A program made the position numbers and the translations under genes. Shown in pieces: positions 50,765-60,345 of a stretch of 64,000 nt of DNA; position 1 is the stretch's first letter; every line of letters starts with the position of its first letter. The stretch covers positions 2,764,033-2,828,032 of the forward strand of contig NZ_CAMPOV010000001.1 of NCBI RefSeq assembly GCF_946892675.1, written 5' to 3'. This DNA is from Arthrobacter sp. Marseille-P9274 (GTDB lineage Bacteria; Actinomycetota; Actinomycetes; Actinomycetales; Micrococcaceae). The notes under the pieces were generated by a model. It searched no databases and was not told the origin of the DNA. It saw only the letters and a program-made list of their open reading frames with translations.

Positions 50765-51933
50765 GGGCGGCTTTGGTCCATGCGGCTGATCCAGCGGTCC
50801 GGGTTGTGGATCTCATCCTCGGTCGGCAGGTTCTCCTCGCGCTGCCAGACCTGGTTGAAGCCCTCCATGCCGATCTGGTCCACCACCGCCCGGACGAACC
50901 TGGCGCCGTCCGTGTACTGGCGGGCCTTCGCGTCCAGCCCGAGCAGCCGGCGTATCAGGTTCTCGACCGCGCCCCTGCTCTTGCTGCGGGCGTTGAAGCG
51001 CTGCCGGATGGTCTTGACCGTGGGGACGACGGAGGAATCCACCGCGTCCATCACCACGTTGGCATGGCCCTCAAGCAGGCTCATGACGGCGGTCAGGTGC
51101 GAGAAGATGGCCTTGTCCTCGGGATCCTGGAAGAGGTCGATGAGGGTGCCCGCACCGCCGGCGACCACCGCGCTGTCCGGGCTGCCGGCGTCGTTCCTGG
51201 CCCCCTGCAGCGCGTCCTTGCCGCCGGCCACCACGGCCCGCGCCGCCTGCTGCAGCCGCTCGGCGAAAGTGTCCGCCTTGGCCACCAGCCCGGAGGACAG
51301 CAGGCCGATCTGCTGCATCATATGGTCGCGCAGCCACGGAGCCGCGGCGAACTGCACCCGGTGCGTCTGCTCGTGCAGGCAGACCCAGAGCCGGAAGTCC
51401 GCAGGCTCCACGTTCAGTTCCTGCTCCACGGAGATCACGTTCGGCGCCACGAGCAGCAGCCGCCCGCCCGCAGGCCCGCCGGGCAGCAGCGCGCAGAAGG
51501 GATCGTACTGGCCGAGCACTTTGCTGGAGAGGAAGGACAGGATCGCCCCCATCTGCGTGCCGGTCAGCGTGCTGCCGACGGAGGTGGCGGCGCTCTTGAG
51601 CTGTTCGGGCTTCTTGCGCGCCAGCTCTTCCAGTGCCGGCTGCAGCAGTGCCTCGAAGCTGCGGGCGTTGGCCTTGGACCATTCCGCGCGGTCCACCACC
51701 AGCACCTGGGAGTCGCGCAGGTCACGGGCGGCGTCCAGGCCGGTGATCCGGTGCACGTGCTCCACCGATACGTCCGCCAGTTCGCGCAGGTTGGCGACGG
51801 CGGCACGGATCTGCGCGGCGGAAAGTTTGGGTCCCGCCGGCGTCAGCTTGGCCGCGGTGGTAGCGGCCAGCTCCCAGTTGACCAGCCGGGGCGGATTTTC
51901 GGATACGGACGCAGGAGTCTCCATGCACCCCAT
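50761..51933 (-). CDS. Zinc-dependent metalloprotease, DUF2342/F420-associated family
   Basis: A 390-residue protein with a HEQTH zinc motif at 187-191, in the actinobacterial family DUF2342 (also named coenzyme F420 biosynthesis-associated uncharacterised protein, zincin_2). RLVNWELAATTAAKLTPAGP is the conserved N-terminus. Its substrate is unknown. The start is not certain: ATG at 51933 or the in-frame ATG at 51924, which has a better GGGG position. It lies between dacB and tilS, an order conserved in this phylum. Confidence 0.9.
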   Translation of the reverse strand: MGCMETPASVSENPPRLVNWELAATTAAKLTPAGPKLSAAQIRAAVANLRELADVSVEHVHRITGLDAARDLRDSQVLVVDRAEWSKANARSFEALLQPALEELARKKPEQLKSAATSVGSTLTGTQMGAILSFLSSKVLGQYDPFCALLPGGPAGGRLLLVAPNVISVEQELNVEPADFRLWVCLHEQTHRVQFAAAPWLRDHMMQQIGLLSSGLVAKADTFAERLQQAARAVVAGGKDALQGARNDAGSPDSAVVAGGAGTLIDLFQDPEDKAIFSHLTAVMSLLEGHANVVMDAVDSSVVPTVKTIRQRFNARSKSRGAVENLIRRLLGLDAKARQYTDGARFVRAVVDQIGMEGFNQVWQREENLPTEDEIHNPDRWISRMDQSRP

Positions 51934-52003
51934 CAGATCACAGGAAGGCCGCCGCGGTCACCGGCCGTTCGCCCAGCGGTGAACCATTCCCCGGCGGGCA
52001 TCC

Positions 52004-53428
52004 TTACCGGCAGCCGCAGCCCGCCAGGACGGCGGCGGCGCGGTCCAGGGCCTCCCGGGCGGGCTCGGCGGGACCCTGCAGGCCGTTGGCCACGAAGGCG
52101 AAAACGAACATATGCCCTTCGGGAGATACTGCGTAGCCGCCCAGCGACGTCACCGCGTTGAGCGTCCCGGTCTTGGCCCTGACCAGCCCCGCGCCCGCCG
52201 CGGCTTCCCCGGTGAACCTCTGGCTCAGGGTCCCGTTCAGTCCCGCGACCGGCAGGCCGTCCAGCGCGGCCCGGAGATCCGGGTTCTCTCCGTTCGTGAT
52301 CTCCCGGACGACGGCGGCGATCTGGGCGGCGGAGACCCGGTCGCCCAGCGAGAGGCCGGAGGCGTCCGTGATCAGCAGCCCGTCCATCGGAATCTCCAGC
52401 TGGCCCAGCGCCTCCTTGATGGCCTCGGTGCCGCCGCCGAAGGAGCCGGGCTTGCCGCTCGCCAGCGCCAGGTTGCGCGCCATGACTTCCGCGACGTAGT
52501 TGTCCGAATGCAGCAGCAGGTAGTTGGCCTGCGCGGCCACCGTCGCGGACTCGACGGCGGCCAGCACCGGAGCCTGCTCGGTGGCGCGGCCGCGCACCAC
52601 GTCCGGGGCGACCTCGATGCCGCGGTCGGCCACGGCGTCGGCCAACGCGTCCCGGAAGGCGGCCGCGGCGGCCAGCGCAGGATCCGCCGCGTATGCGCCC
52701 GTGCCGTCGGCGCGCTCCCGCCCGCCATTGAGGGCCAGGGCGTGGACCGGCCCGATCTCGCCGGCCTGGACGTCCTCGGGCGCCCACGCCGGGCTGATGG
52801 CCGGACCGGCGAACAGCGAATCATCCAGCTGCACCGTGAGATCGCCGCTGTATTCACCCATGTCGATCTGTTTCGCCGCAGCCGCGGCCAGGGTCTTTAG
52901 TCCGGCCCGCCCGCGAACCTCGCCCGGCTGGGATTCCCCCGCGCCGAGCAGGGCGTCGCCCCCGCCGCGCAGCACAACGGCACCGGGCGAACTGCCGCGG
53001 ACGACCTCGGTGCTGAAGCGCGTGTCCGCCCCCATCGTGGAGAGGGCGGCGGCAGCGGTCAGCAGCTTCATGTTGGACGCCGGGATCCGGGGTTCGGAGC
53101 CTCCGCGGTCGTAGACCACTTTCCCGGTGGACGCCTCGGTGACGATTGCCGTCACGTCTCCCTCGCCGTCGTACTCCAGCGCCCCATCCAGCGCCTTGTC
53201 GAGCGCCTTCGCGTCAACGGCCGGCGCCGCCGGGCGGTCCGGCGCGAGGAGCGGCGCCGCGGAGAGCGCGCGCGGCTCCTGCTGGGCGGACGGCGTGCTG
53301 ATCACCGGCTGCGGGCCGGCCTGCGGCCATTCGACGGCTCGCGCCAGGTTCAGCCCGAGGGGCACGGCGAGCACGGCAAACGCGGCCGCCAGCAGCAGCG
53401 AAGTGAGCGCACGCCACCTACGGCCCAT
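52004..53428 (-). CDS. dacB: D-alanyl-D-alanine carboxypeptidase/endopeptidase (S13)
   Basis: A 474-residue penicillin-binding protein that trims peptidoglycan peptides. A signal anchor (about 8-30) exports it. The catalytic SxxK is SNMK at 118-121, the SxN motif is in SDNYVAEVMARN, and the KTG motif is in RAKTGTLNAVTSLGGY. The long insertion between SxxK and SxN marks the S13/DacB class. The ATG at 53428 follows GGAGGGG. It is the first gene of the long minus-strand block. Confidence 0.95.
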   Translation of the reverse strand: MGRRWRALTSLLLAAAFAVLAVPLGLNLARAVEWPQAGPQPVISTPSAQQEPRALSAAPLLAPDRPAAPAVDAKALDKALDGALEYDGEGDVTAIVTEASTGKVVYDRGGSEPRIPASNMKLLTAAAALSTMGADTRFSTEVVRGSSPGAVVLRGGGDALLGAGESQPGEVRGRAGLKTLAAAAAKQIDMGEYSGDLTVQLDDSLFAGPAISPAWAPEDVQAGEIGPVHALALNGGRERADGTGAYAADPALAAAAAFRDALADAVADRGIEVAPDVVRGRATEQAPVLAAVESATVAAQANYLLLHSDNYVAEVMARNLALASGKPGSFGGGTEAIKEALGQLEIPMDGLLITDASGLSLGDRVSAAQIAAVVREITNGENPDLRAALDGLPVAGLNGTLSQRFTGEAAAGAGLVRAKTGTLNAVTSLGGYAVSPEGHMFVFAFVANGLQGPAEPAREALDRAAAVLAGCGCR

Positions 53429-53619
53429 TGATCCCCTCCCCCCGGCTTCCCGCAAGACAAACCAGCACCCCTGCGTCGGTTCGCCGTAGCACAGCAAGGC
53501 CAAATGACGGACCGCTGCTTGGGGAGCTATATCGTTAAGCCTAGACCGGCGCGGCACCACGGACCGTCCACCGCGCCCACGCCTTTACAGCAATGTCACC
53601 GTATTCCAAGGAGCCTGCC

Positions 53620-54189
53620 ATGCAGCACGATGTGACGATCGAAATCCCCAAGGGATCACGCGTCAAGTACGAGATCGACCACGAGACCCACCGCCTGCGG
53701 CTGGACCGGGTGCTCTTCACCTCGATGCAGTACCCCACCCACTATGGCTACTTCGAGGACACCCTCGGCGAGGACGGGGATCCGCTGGACGCCCTGGTCA
53801 TGCTGCAGGACTTCGACCTGCTGCCGGGCGTGCTGGTCGAGTCCCGCCCGATCGCCGTCTTCAACATGACGGACGACGGCGGCGGCGACGCCAAGGTCCT
53901 GTGCGTCCCGGCCGACAAGCGTTTCGACCACATCCAGGAGCTCTCCGACGTGCCGGAGTTCCTGGTCAAGGAGATCGAGCACTTCTTCACCCGCTACAAG
54001 GACCTGGAGCCGGGCAAGTGGGTCAAGGCGGAGGGCTGGTCCGACCGCGCCGCCGCAGAGGCCGAGCTCGAGGCGTCCATCAAGCGCTTCGCCGCGCTGG
54101 GCGAGGAGTCCGCGGCTGACGAGCCGCAGGGCCGCGACGTGGACGGCGGAACCGCCGCTGGCAGCGAGGCGCAGGGCCGCACGCTCTAA
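53620..54189 (+). CDS. ppa: Inorganic pyrophosphatase
   Basis: A 189-residue family I enzyme that hydrolyses diphosphate. The signature [10 protein letters not shown] at 51-60 carries the Mg-binding acidic residues; [15 protein letters not shown] and [12 protein letters not shown] are conserved neighbours. About 20 extra residues at the C-terminus ([20 protein letters not shown]) are acidic and Gly-rich. The ATG at 53620 has AAGGAG at 6 bases. It is divergent from dacB and ends at a strong terminator. Confidence 0.97.
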   Translation: MQHDVTIEIPKGSRVKYEIDHETHRLRLDRVLFTSMQYPTHYGYFEDTLGEDGDPLDALVMLQDFDLLPGVLVESRPIAVFNMTDDGGGDAKVLCVPADKRFDHIQELSDVPEFLVKEIEHFFTRYKDLEPGKWVKAEGWSDRAAAEAELEASIKRFAALGEESAADEPQGRDVDGGTAAGSEAQGRTL

Positions 54190-54207
54190 CGGCAGAACAA
54201 CGACGAC

Positions 54208-54246
54208 GGCGGTCCGGGCCAGCGAGCCCGGGCCGCCTTTCGTTTT
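54208..54246 (+). terminator. Intrinsic terminator after ppa
   Basis: GGCGGTCCGGGC (54208-54219) pairs with GCCCGGGCCGCC (54226-54237), 12 bp with one G-U pair and a 6-base loop, followed by TTTCGTTTT. The stem is preceded by AACGACGAC, a block also found in other gaps of the window. Confidence 0.9.
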
Positions 54247-54312
54247 CCTCCACACGCGCGGACAACAACCGAAATCAGTTGATTGGGCCCGGGCGTTGGT
54301 CATACTGGTGGC

Positions 54313-54942
54313 ATGTACGTGCTGACCATCAACCAGCGTGATTCGCGGGAAGTCGGCGACCTTGTGCCGGAGCTGACCAAGGCGCTGCGGCACCTGCCCG
54401 CCGCGATCGGCTTCCAGCGCTCCGTCGGGGATGAAGCGATCGGCGTCGTCGAGGACGCGAAGACGGCGATCGATGCCGCGCTGATCGCGCTGCGGAACCG
54501 GCGCTGGCACGTGGGGATCGGCGTTGGCGAAATCCACCAGCCGTTGCCGGAGGAGATCGGCCAGGCCGAGGGTTTCGGCCTGGTCTACGCCCGGCGCGCA
54601 GTGGACCGGGCCCGGAAGACCGGCGAACGGGTCCCGCTGGCCGTCGAGGGCCCCGACGCCGAGGTGGCCGCCGAGGCCGAGGCCGTGCTCCGGCTGATCG
54701 GCCAGATTGTCGCCACCCGCACCGAGGCGGAGTGGAAGGTGCTGGACCTGCTGACCCCCGGCGCGCGCGGCCAGCAGAAGCTGATCGCCGAGGTCCTGGG
54801 CATCACGACCCAGGCCGTCAGCAAGGCCGTGGTCCGCTCGCACTGGGCCGAGGAGTGGGCCTGCCGCCCGGCCGCCGCCCGCCTGCTGGACCTGGTCTAC
54901 GGACCGAAGTCGCTGCCCCCGGCGGCGCTGCCGTACCGCTGA
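54313..54942 (+). CDS. SatD-like protein with C-terminal HTH
   Basis: A 209-residue protein. The N-terminal 130 residues resemble the SatD family (PF16264): FQRSVGDEAIGVV (like GDEFQ), then RRWHVGIGVGEI near 66-77, and an LVYARRAVDRAR helix. The C-terminal part (about 140-195) has VLRLIGQIVATRTEAEWKVLDLL and KLIAEVLGITTQAVSKAVV, a clear helix-turn-helix. It may therefore be a DNA-binding regulator. The ATG at 54313 was chosen; the frame opens at 54283. It is followed 53 bp on by the DUF1761 gene, possibly one operon. Confidence 0.7.
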   Translation: MYVLTINQRDSREVGDLVPELTKALRHLPAAIGFQRSVGDEAIGVVEDAKTAIDAALIALRNRRWHVGIGVGEIHQPLPEEIGQAEGFGLVYARRAVDRARKTGERVPLAVEGPDAEVAAEAEAVLRLIGQIVATRTEAEWKVLDLLTPGARGQQKLIAEVLGITTQAVSKAVVRSHWAEEWACRPAAARLLDLVYGPKSLPPAALPYR

Positions 54943-54995
54943 TCCGCCCCCTCGTCTAGACTCCGACACAGGTCCCACAAGGCAAGGAGTTGGTA

Positions 54996-55421
54996 ATGGT
55001 TCCCGAAATCAACGTCTGGGCGGTGGTGGTCGCGGCCGTCTCCACGATGGTGGTCGGCTCCATCTGGTACATGCCCAAGGTCTTCGGCAACTACTGGATG
55101 AAGACCGCCAACGTCTCCCCGGGCGGCGCCAAGGATGCCGTCCGGCCGATCATCCTGACGCTGATCGTGAGCTTCGTCAGCGCCTGGGTGCTGGCGGGCG
55201 CAGCCGCTATCGCCCAGAACTTCTACGGCGGCAGTTTCCTGTGGAACTCCGTGCTGACCGCGCTGATCCTGTGGGGCGGCTTCACGGCAGCCCGGTTCAT
55301 CACCCACGACGCCTTCGAGGGCCGTCCCGCCGGCCTGACCGTGCTGAACTGCGCCCACGAACTCGTAACGTTCCTGGTCATGGCGCTGGTCATCGGCCTG
55401 TTCGGCATCAGCACCGCCTAG
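54996..55421 (+). CDS. DUF1761 membrane protein
   Basis: A 141-residue protein with four hydrophobic helices (about 5-25, 55-78, 83-102, 115-138) and the WYMPKVFGNYWMK loop after helix 1 that marks DUF1761 (PF08570). The ATG at 54996 has AAGGAG about 6 bases upstream. Function unknown. It ends 37 bp from the convergent HAD gene. Confidence 0.9.
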   Translation: MVPEINVWAVVVAAVSTMVVGSIWYMPKVFGNYWMKTANVSPGGAKDAVRPIILTLIVSFVSAWVLAGAAAIAQNFYGGSFLWNSVLTALILWGGFTAARFITHDAFEGRPAGLTVLNCAHELVTFLVMALVIGLFGISTA

Positions 55422-55458
55422 CCAAAGCGGGCAGGCGGCACCGAGGGCAGGCCCGGCG

Positions 55459-56334
55459 CTACGCCACCAGGCTGCGCAGCACCGGGACGGCGCCGTCTTC
55501 TTCCACGGTGCCGGTAACCTCATGGGCGACGGCGGCGACCTCCTCGGGCGCCTGCCCCATGGCGATCGCGCGGGCGGCCCAGTCGAGCATCTCGATGTCG
55601 TTCCGGCCGTCCCCCATGGCCACTGTCTGGGCAGGGTCGATCTCCAGCTTGCGGCGCAGGGTTTCGAGGGCGCTGGCCTTGGTCACGCCGTTGGCGGCGA
55701 TGTCGAGCCACGCCGTCCAGCCGACGGAGTAGGTGACCCCGTGCAGGCCGGCCTCGTCGATGGCTTCCTTGAATTCCTCGGGCGTGTTCTCGGTGCTGAA
55801 CACGACAACGCGGACCGCGGTGGCTTCAAGCATGGTTTCGAAATCCACGCCGTCCGCCTCGACGCCGAAGCTGGGGTCCTGGAAGCGCTCGGTGGAGAGG
55901 AAGCTGCCCTCGTCGTCTTCCAGCGCGAACTTTGCCGTGGGCAGCTTGCTCCGCAGCGCCCGGAGCGCCGGTCCGGGGTTGAAGGTCACGCGGTCGATCA
56001 CCTCGTAGCCGTCCTCGAGGCCGGCATCGACCCGCAGGGTCACGGCGCCGTTCGAGCAGACGGCGTAGCCCTTGGTCAGGCCGATCAGCTCGATGATGGG
56101 CAGCGTGGCCCCAAGCGACCGGCCGGTGGAGACGACGACTTCGTGGCCCGCGTCCACCACGGACTGTGCGGCCTCGCGTACGGCCGGGCTCATGTGCCCG
56201 TCATGGTTCACCAGGGTTCCGTCCACGTCCAGCGCCACCAGGCGGCGCTCTTCGGTCGAAATCCGGGCGGGGCGGTTTCCTTCTGCTTGCCGGTCTTCGC
56301 TGCCGGCAGTTGCTTTATCAGCTGTAGTTGTCAT
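55459..56334 (-). CDS. HAD-family hydrolase (Cof-type)
   Basis: A 291-residue phosphatase. DVDGTLV (about 35-41) carries the nucleophile Asp, STGRS is motif II, KAS at the C-terminal third is motif III, and GDGRNDIEML is motif IV. The cap domain in the middle is of the C2 (Cof/YidA) type, which acts on sugar phosphates or nucleotides. Residues 1-30 are an extra polar leader. It lies next to serS in the same direction, about 105 bp downstream. Confidence 0.93.
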   Translation of the reverse strand: MTTTADKATAGSEDRQAEGNRPARISTEERRLVALDVDGTLVNHDGHMSPAVREAAQSVVDAGHEVVVSTGRSLGATLPIIELIGLTKGYAVCSNGAVTLRVDAGLEDGYEVIDRVTFNPGPALRALRSKLPTAKFALEDDEGSFLSTERFQDPSFGVEADGVDFETMLEATAVRVVVFSTENTPEEFKEAIDEAGLHGVTYSVGWTAWLDIAANGVTKASALETLRRKLEIDPAQTVAMGDGRNDIEMLDWAARAIAMGQAPEEVAAVAHEVTGTVEEDGAVPVLRSLVA

Positions 56335-56438
56335 GGATCAAGTGAACCAGACGCACCCTACGGCAGGGTAGGGAATGGGTCACACTGCGTGAACCCTCGG
56401 TGAACCCTGGCCATACCGGAAACCCGCCCCGCCCGGCC

Positions 56439-57722
56439 CTACTTGAGGACCGGGATCACTTCCAGGCCGCCCAGGTACGGGCGGAGCGCGGCCGGCACGG
56501 TGACCGAACCGTCGGCGTTCTGGTGGTGCTCCAGGATCGCGACGATCCAGCGCGTGGTCGCCAGGGTGCCGTTGAGCGTGGCAACCGTACGCGTGCCCTT
56601 CTTCTCCTCGCCGCTCAACCGCTCGCGCACGTTCAGGCGGCGGGCCTGGAAGGTCGTGCAGTTGGAGGTAGAGGTCAGCTCCCGGTAGGCGTTCTGCGTC
56701 GGGACCCAGGCCTCGCAGTCGTACTTGCGGGCGGCGGAGGTTCCCAGGTCGCCGGCAGCCGTGTGGATCACGCGGTAGGGCAGCTCGGCCTTGGCGAGCA
56801 TTTCCTCCTCCCAGGCGAGCAGCCGCTCGTGCTCCTTGGCGGCCTCCTCGACCGTGGTGTAGGTGAACATCTCCACCTTGTTGAACTGGTGGACGCGGAT
56901 GATGCCGCGGGTGTCCTTGCCGTGCGAACCGGCCTCACGCCGGTAGCAGGACGACCAGCCGGCGTAGCGCAGCGGGCCGCCGGAAAGGTCGAGGATCTCG
57001 TCGGCGTGGTAGCCGGCGAGCGGGACCTCGGAGGTGCCCACGAGGTAGAGGTCGTCGTCCGCCAAACGGTAGATCTCGGCGTCGTGCGCCACATCGAAGC
57101 CCGTGCCCTGCATCGTCTCGGGACGCACCAGGGTCGGCGTGATCATGGGGGTGAAGCCGGCGGCCACCGCCTGGTCCATCGCCATATTCAGCAGGGCCAG
57201 TTCCAGCCGGGCGCCCATGCCCTTGAGGAAATAGAAGCGGGCGCCGGACACCTTGGCGCCGCGTTCCATGTCGATGGCGCCGATCAGCTCGCCGATCTCC
57301 AGGTGGTCCCGCGGCTCGAAGCCGTCGCCGGAGAAATCGCGCGGCGTCCCTACCGTCTTGATGACCTCGAAGTCGTCCTCGCCTCCTGCGGGCACGCCCT
57401 CCTCGACCACGTTGGGGATGCTGCGGACCAAGGCGTCCTGGGTTGCCTGGGCGGCCTCGGAATCGGCCTGCGCCGCCTTGACCGAAGCGGCCAGCTCCTT
57501 CACTTCGGCGAGCAGGGCCTGCTTTTCTTCGCCTTTGGCCTGTGCGACCCTCTTGCCGAAGGCGTTCTGCTCGGCGCGCAGGGACTCGTAGCGCGTGATG
57601 GCTTCGCGCCGGGACGCATCCGCCGACACGATGGCATCGATCAGGGACTCATCGGCGCCGCGGGCTCGCTGCGACGCTCGGAAAACCTCGGGATTGGCGC
57701 GGAGTTCATTGACATCGATCAC
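56439..57722 (-). CDS. serS: Seryl-tRNA synthetase
   Basis: A 427-residue class II synthetase. The N-terminal 110 residues form the long coiled-coil arm that contacts tRNA-Ser (alternating acidic and basic helices with [21 protein letters not shown]). The catalytic domain has [10 protein letters not shown], motif 2 [24 protein letters not shown] and motif 3 near the C-terminus ([16 protein letters not shown]). The GTG start at 57722 gives [12 protein letters not shown], the standard start. Confidence 0.97.
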   Translation of the reverse strand: MIDVNELRANPEVFRASQRARGADESLIDAIVSADASRREAITRYESLRAEQNAFGKRVAQAKGEEKQALLAEVKELAASVKAAQADSEAAQATQDALVRSIPNVVEEGVPAGGEDDFEVIKTVGTPRDFSGDGFEPRDHLEIGELIGAIDMERGAKVSGARFYFLKGMGARLELALLNMAMDQAVAAGFTPMITPTLVRPETMQGTGFDVAHDAEIYRLADDDLYLVGTSEVPLAGYHADEILDLSGGPLRYAGWSSCYRREAGSHGKDTRGIIRVHQFNKVEMFTYTTVEEAAKEHERLLAWEEEMLAKAELPYRVIHTAAGDLGTSAARKYDCEAWVPTQNAYRELTSTSNCTTFQARRLNVRERLSGEEKKGTRTVATLNGTLATTRWIVAILEHHQNADGSVTVPAALRPYLGGLEVIPVLK

Positions 57723-57797
57723 CTGCTAAGGGTACCGAACAACCGCCGCCGAGCGGCGAGCAAGGCGGACAGTTGCGGCCGCTATCCTAGGAGCATC

Positions 57798-58901
57798 ATG
57801 GACACCCAGTGGATGATCGGCCTCGTCGTCGTGATTGCGGTAGTGGTCATTCTCGCCAGCTGGCTCGGTGCGCGCCGCCTGGCCCCGGGCTCCTCCAAGG
57901 TGCTCCCGGCGCCACCGGAGGACGGAGGCAGCACCCCGCAGAAGGTCGCCTTCATCCTCAATCCGATCAAGAACTCGGCCGACGCCGCGCGCACAAAACT
58001 GGGCGAGGCCTGCCGGGCGGCCGGGTGGCCGGAGCCGCTCATCCTGGAAACCACCATGGAGGACCCGGGCCACTCGCAGACCCGGCGCGCGCTCGACGCG
58101 GGGGCCGACGTCGTCCTGGCCGGCGGCGGGGACGGCACCGTCCGGGTCGTCACCGGCGAACTGGCCGGGACGGACGTTCCGTTCGGCCTTGTTCCGCTCG
58201 GCACCGGCAACCTGCTCGCCCGCAACCTCGGCATGGACCCGGGCAACCTGGAGGCCAACATCGCCACCGCGCTGCACGGGCAGGCCCGGCGCATCGACAC
58301 GGCCACCATCACCCTGGAGAACTCGCGGACCGGGACGAGCACGCAGGACACGTTCCTGGTGATCGCGGGCATCGGACTGGACGCGCAGGTACTCGCCGAC
58401 ACCAAGGACGACCTCAAGAGGAAGTTCGGCTGGCTCGCCTACTCGGAGGCGGGCGTCCGCAACCTCCCGGGCAAGCGCAAGAAGGTCCGGATCAGCATCG
58501 ACGACGGCCCGGCGCACACCGTGAGCATCCGCAGCATCCTGTTCGCCAACTGCGGCAAGCTGCCCGCCGGCATCGACTTCATTCCGGAAGCCAACATCGA
58601 CGACGGCGAACTCGACATCGTGGTGATGAGCCCGCGCAACACTTTCGGCTGGGTCCGTATCGCCGCGAAGACCCTGCTTCGGCACAGCCTTCCGATTCCG
58701 GTCATCGAATTCCACCGCGGCCGCAAGGTCCGGGTCATCGCGCATGAACCGATGGGCACCCAGCTGGACGGCGACCTCTCCGGCGACGTCACCTCGCTCA
58801 CCGTGGAGGTGCAGCCCGGGGCGCTGGCGGTGCGGGTCCATCCGGGTACGCTCGAGGCCATCCAGGCGACCGCCTACCCGTACGAAGCCGAAGAGTTCTA
58901 G
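57798..58901 (+). CDS. Diacylglycerol kinase-family lipid kinase
   Basis: A 367-residue protein. One N-terminal membrane helix (about 5-23) leads to the DAGK catalytic domain (about 47-175), with ILNP and the nucleotide-binding GGGDGT at 109-114, then PLGTGNLLARNLG. The C-terminal domain (PANFMT-type, about 190-340) has PEANIDDGELDIVV and EPMGTQLDGDLSGD, which fit the sphingosine/diacylglycerol-kinase (YegS) fold. It phosphorylates a lipid at the inner membrane face; the exact lipid is unknown. The ATG at 57798 follows AGGAG. Confidence 0.93.
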   Translation: MDTQWMIGLVVVIAVVVILASWLGARRLAPGSSKVLPAPPEDGGSTPQKVAFILNPIKNSADAARTKLGEACRAAGWPEPLILETTMEDPGHSQTRRALDAGADVVLAGGGDGTVRVVTGELAGTDVPFGLVPLGTGNLLARNLGMDPGNLEANIATALHGQARRIDTATITLENSRTGTSTQDTFLVIAGIGLDAQVLADTKDDLKRKFGWLAYSEAGVRNLPGKRKKVRISIDDGPAHTVSIRSILFANCGKLPAGIDFIPEANIDDGELDIVVMSPRNTFGWVRIAAKTLLRHSLPIPVIEFHRGRKVRVIAHEPMGTQLDGDLSGDVTSLTVEVQPGALAVRVHPGTLEAIQATAYPYEAEEF

Positions 58902-58915
58902 GTCCCTTTTAGCGG

Positions 58916-58956
58916 CGGCAGCCCCGGGCCGCCCCCGAAGGGACCCGGGGCTGCCG
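58916..58956. terminator. Hairpin after the lipid kinase gene
   Basis: Perfect 13-bp arms (58916-58928 and 58944-58956) around a 15-base GC-rich loop, 15 bases after the stop. It lies between converging genes (next stop at 58977) and may serve both. No T-run follows; a CCCTTTT lies upstream of the left arm, which acts as a T-run (AAAAGGG read from the other strand is not one), so the direction is unclear. Confidence 0.65.
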
Positions 58957-58976
58957 TCCGGCTGGCGCGGGAGGTC

Positions 58977-59309
58977 TCAGGTGTCCTGCCCGCCGAGGTT
59001 GTAGGGATCGTCGCTGGCGTCGGCCTCGTTCGTGTTGCGCAGTTCGTCGCCGGGAACGTCCGTAGCGGCGCGCTCCTCGTCCAGCCCGGGAACGTCCTCG
59101 AGGCGGTCGTCCAGGCCTTCGCCCTGGGGCTCCGGGAATTCGCCGTGGCTCTGCTGTTTGATCAGCTCCTGCTCCTCCGCGAACCGCAGGTCGTTGCCCA
59201 GGTCGCCCGCATCGCCCGAGCGGGACTCGCTGGCCGTCTGCTGGAGCTGCTCGTCGTAGTGCTCCTCGCGGCCATCATCGCTGACATCATCTTTGCGATC
59301 GGTCATCAT
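58977..59309 (-). CDS. Acidic small hypothetical protein
   Basis: A 110-residue, strongly acidic and Gln/Asp-rich protein (MMTDRKDDVSDDGREE, then EEQELIKQQSHGEFPEP, DDRLEDVPGLDEERA). It has no membrane segment and is probably largely disordered. No family recognised. AAGGG precedes the ATG at 59309 by 3 bases; the second ATG is an alternative. It is the only gene between the lipid kinase and pheA. Confidence 0.65.
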   Translation of the reverse strand: MMTDRKDDVSDDGREEHYDEQLQQTASESRSGDAGDLGNDLRFAEEQELIKQQSHGEFPEPQGEGLDDRLEDVPGLDEERAATDVPGDELRNTNEADASDDPYNLGGQDT

Positions 59310-59418
59310 GCACCCTTCCGTTCGGTTGCTCGGGGTCAGTAATGATCAGCCTACTGAGCAACGGAGCTGGATGTAAGTCCGCGGCGGGAACGGGCTCAAC
59401 GAGCGGGGACGTCGCCGG

Positions 59419-60345
59419 CTAGGCAGGCTCGAGAAGCCGTGCCACCCATTCATGCGCCTTGCGGAATGCTTCGTCCTCGTTGTCCGCGGGAACGCCCGAA
59501 CCGCGCCGGTCCGCCCGGGGAAAGGAGCCGAGGAACCGCAGGCCGGGACTGAGCCTGTGCAAGCCGCGCACGGCATCGGCCACGCGCTCCTCCGCGAGGT
59601 GCCCGTCGATATCGATGCTGAAGAAGTAGTCCCCCAGGAACTGGCCCGTGGGGCGGGATTCGATCCGGCTGAGGTTGACGCCGCGGCTGGCGAACTGCTC
59701 CAGGATGCCCATGAGCGCGCCCGGATGGTCCTCGGACAGCGGCACGACCAGCGTCGTCTTGTCCGACCCGGTCGGTGCGGGCAGGGCCCCGGGGAGCCCG
59801 ACCAGGATGAAGCGCGTGACGGCATCCTCGACGTCGCCGATGTCCTCGGCCAGAACGTTCAGTCCGCGCTGCTCCGCGACGAGCGGCGCACAGATGGCGG
59901 CGTCATACGGGCAGTTGGCATCCAGCAGGCCGACTGCGGCAGCCGCGGTGGACGAGGCCGGCAGATATTCCGCGTCGGGAATATTGCCGCTGCTCCACTG
60001 CCTGCACTGGGCCCAGGCGTGCGAATGCGTTGAAACGCGCCTGATGTCTGAGAGCCCCAGCCCCGGCTTGGCGCCGATGACGAAGCGGATGGGCACGAGC
60101 TGCTCCCCCAGAATCATCAGCGGCCCGCCGGTGGCGATCGCGTCGAGGGTGGCGCTTACCCCGCCTTCCACCGAGTTCTCGATGGGAACCATGGCGGCCG
60201 CGGCACGCCCGGCCCGCACCAGTTCGAGGGCCGAGTCCACGCTGCCGGCCGGGAGCCGTTCCGCGTCCTCCGCACCCGCGACCTGTAGCAGCGCCGCCTC
60301 GGTGAAGGTCCCCTCGGGGCCCAGATAGGTGTAGGTCGAGCCCAT
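59419..60345 (-). CDS. pheA: Prephenate dehydratase
   Basis: A 308-residue enzyme that converts prephenate to phenylpyruvate for phenylalanine synthesis. It has the periplasmic-binding-like catalytic core (YLGPEGTFTEAAL, PIENSVEGGV, TRFILVG with the catalytic Thr) and the C-terminal ACT domain (about 195-275, HPGALMGILEQFASRGVNLSRIESRP) that binds Phe for feedback control (the ESRP motif is intact). No chorismate mutase domain is fused. The ATG at 60345 overlaps the rhodanese stop (TAATG), so translation is coupled. Confidence 0.95.
   Translation of the reverse strand: MGSTYTYLGPEGTFTEAALLQVAGAEDAERLPAGSVDSALELVRAGRAAAAMVPIENSVEGGVSATLDAIATGGPLMILGEQLVPIRFVIGAKPGLGLSDIRRVSTHSHAWAQCRQWSSGNIPDAEYLPASSTAAAAVGLLDANCPYDAAICAPLVAEQRGLNVLAEDIGDVEDAVTRFILVGLPGALPAPTGSDKTTLVVPLSEDHPGALMGILEQFASRGVNLSRIESRPTGQFLGDYFFSIDIDGHLAEERVADAVRGLHRLSPGLRFLGSFPRADRRGSGVPADNEDEAFRKAHEWVARLLEPA

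Noticed and set aside
57723-57797. A T-box or other riboswitch before serS
   Set aside because: The upstream gap of serS is only 75 bp to the next start and has no T-box or specifier loop.
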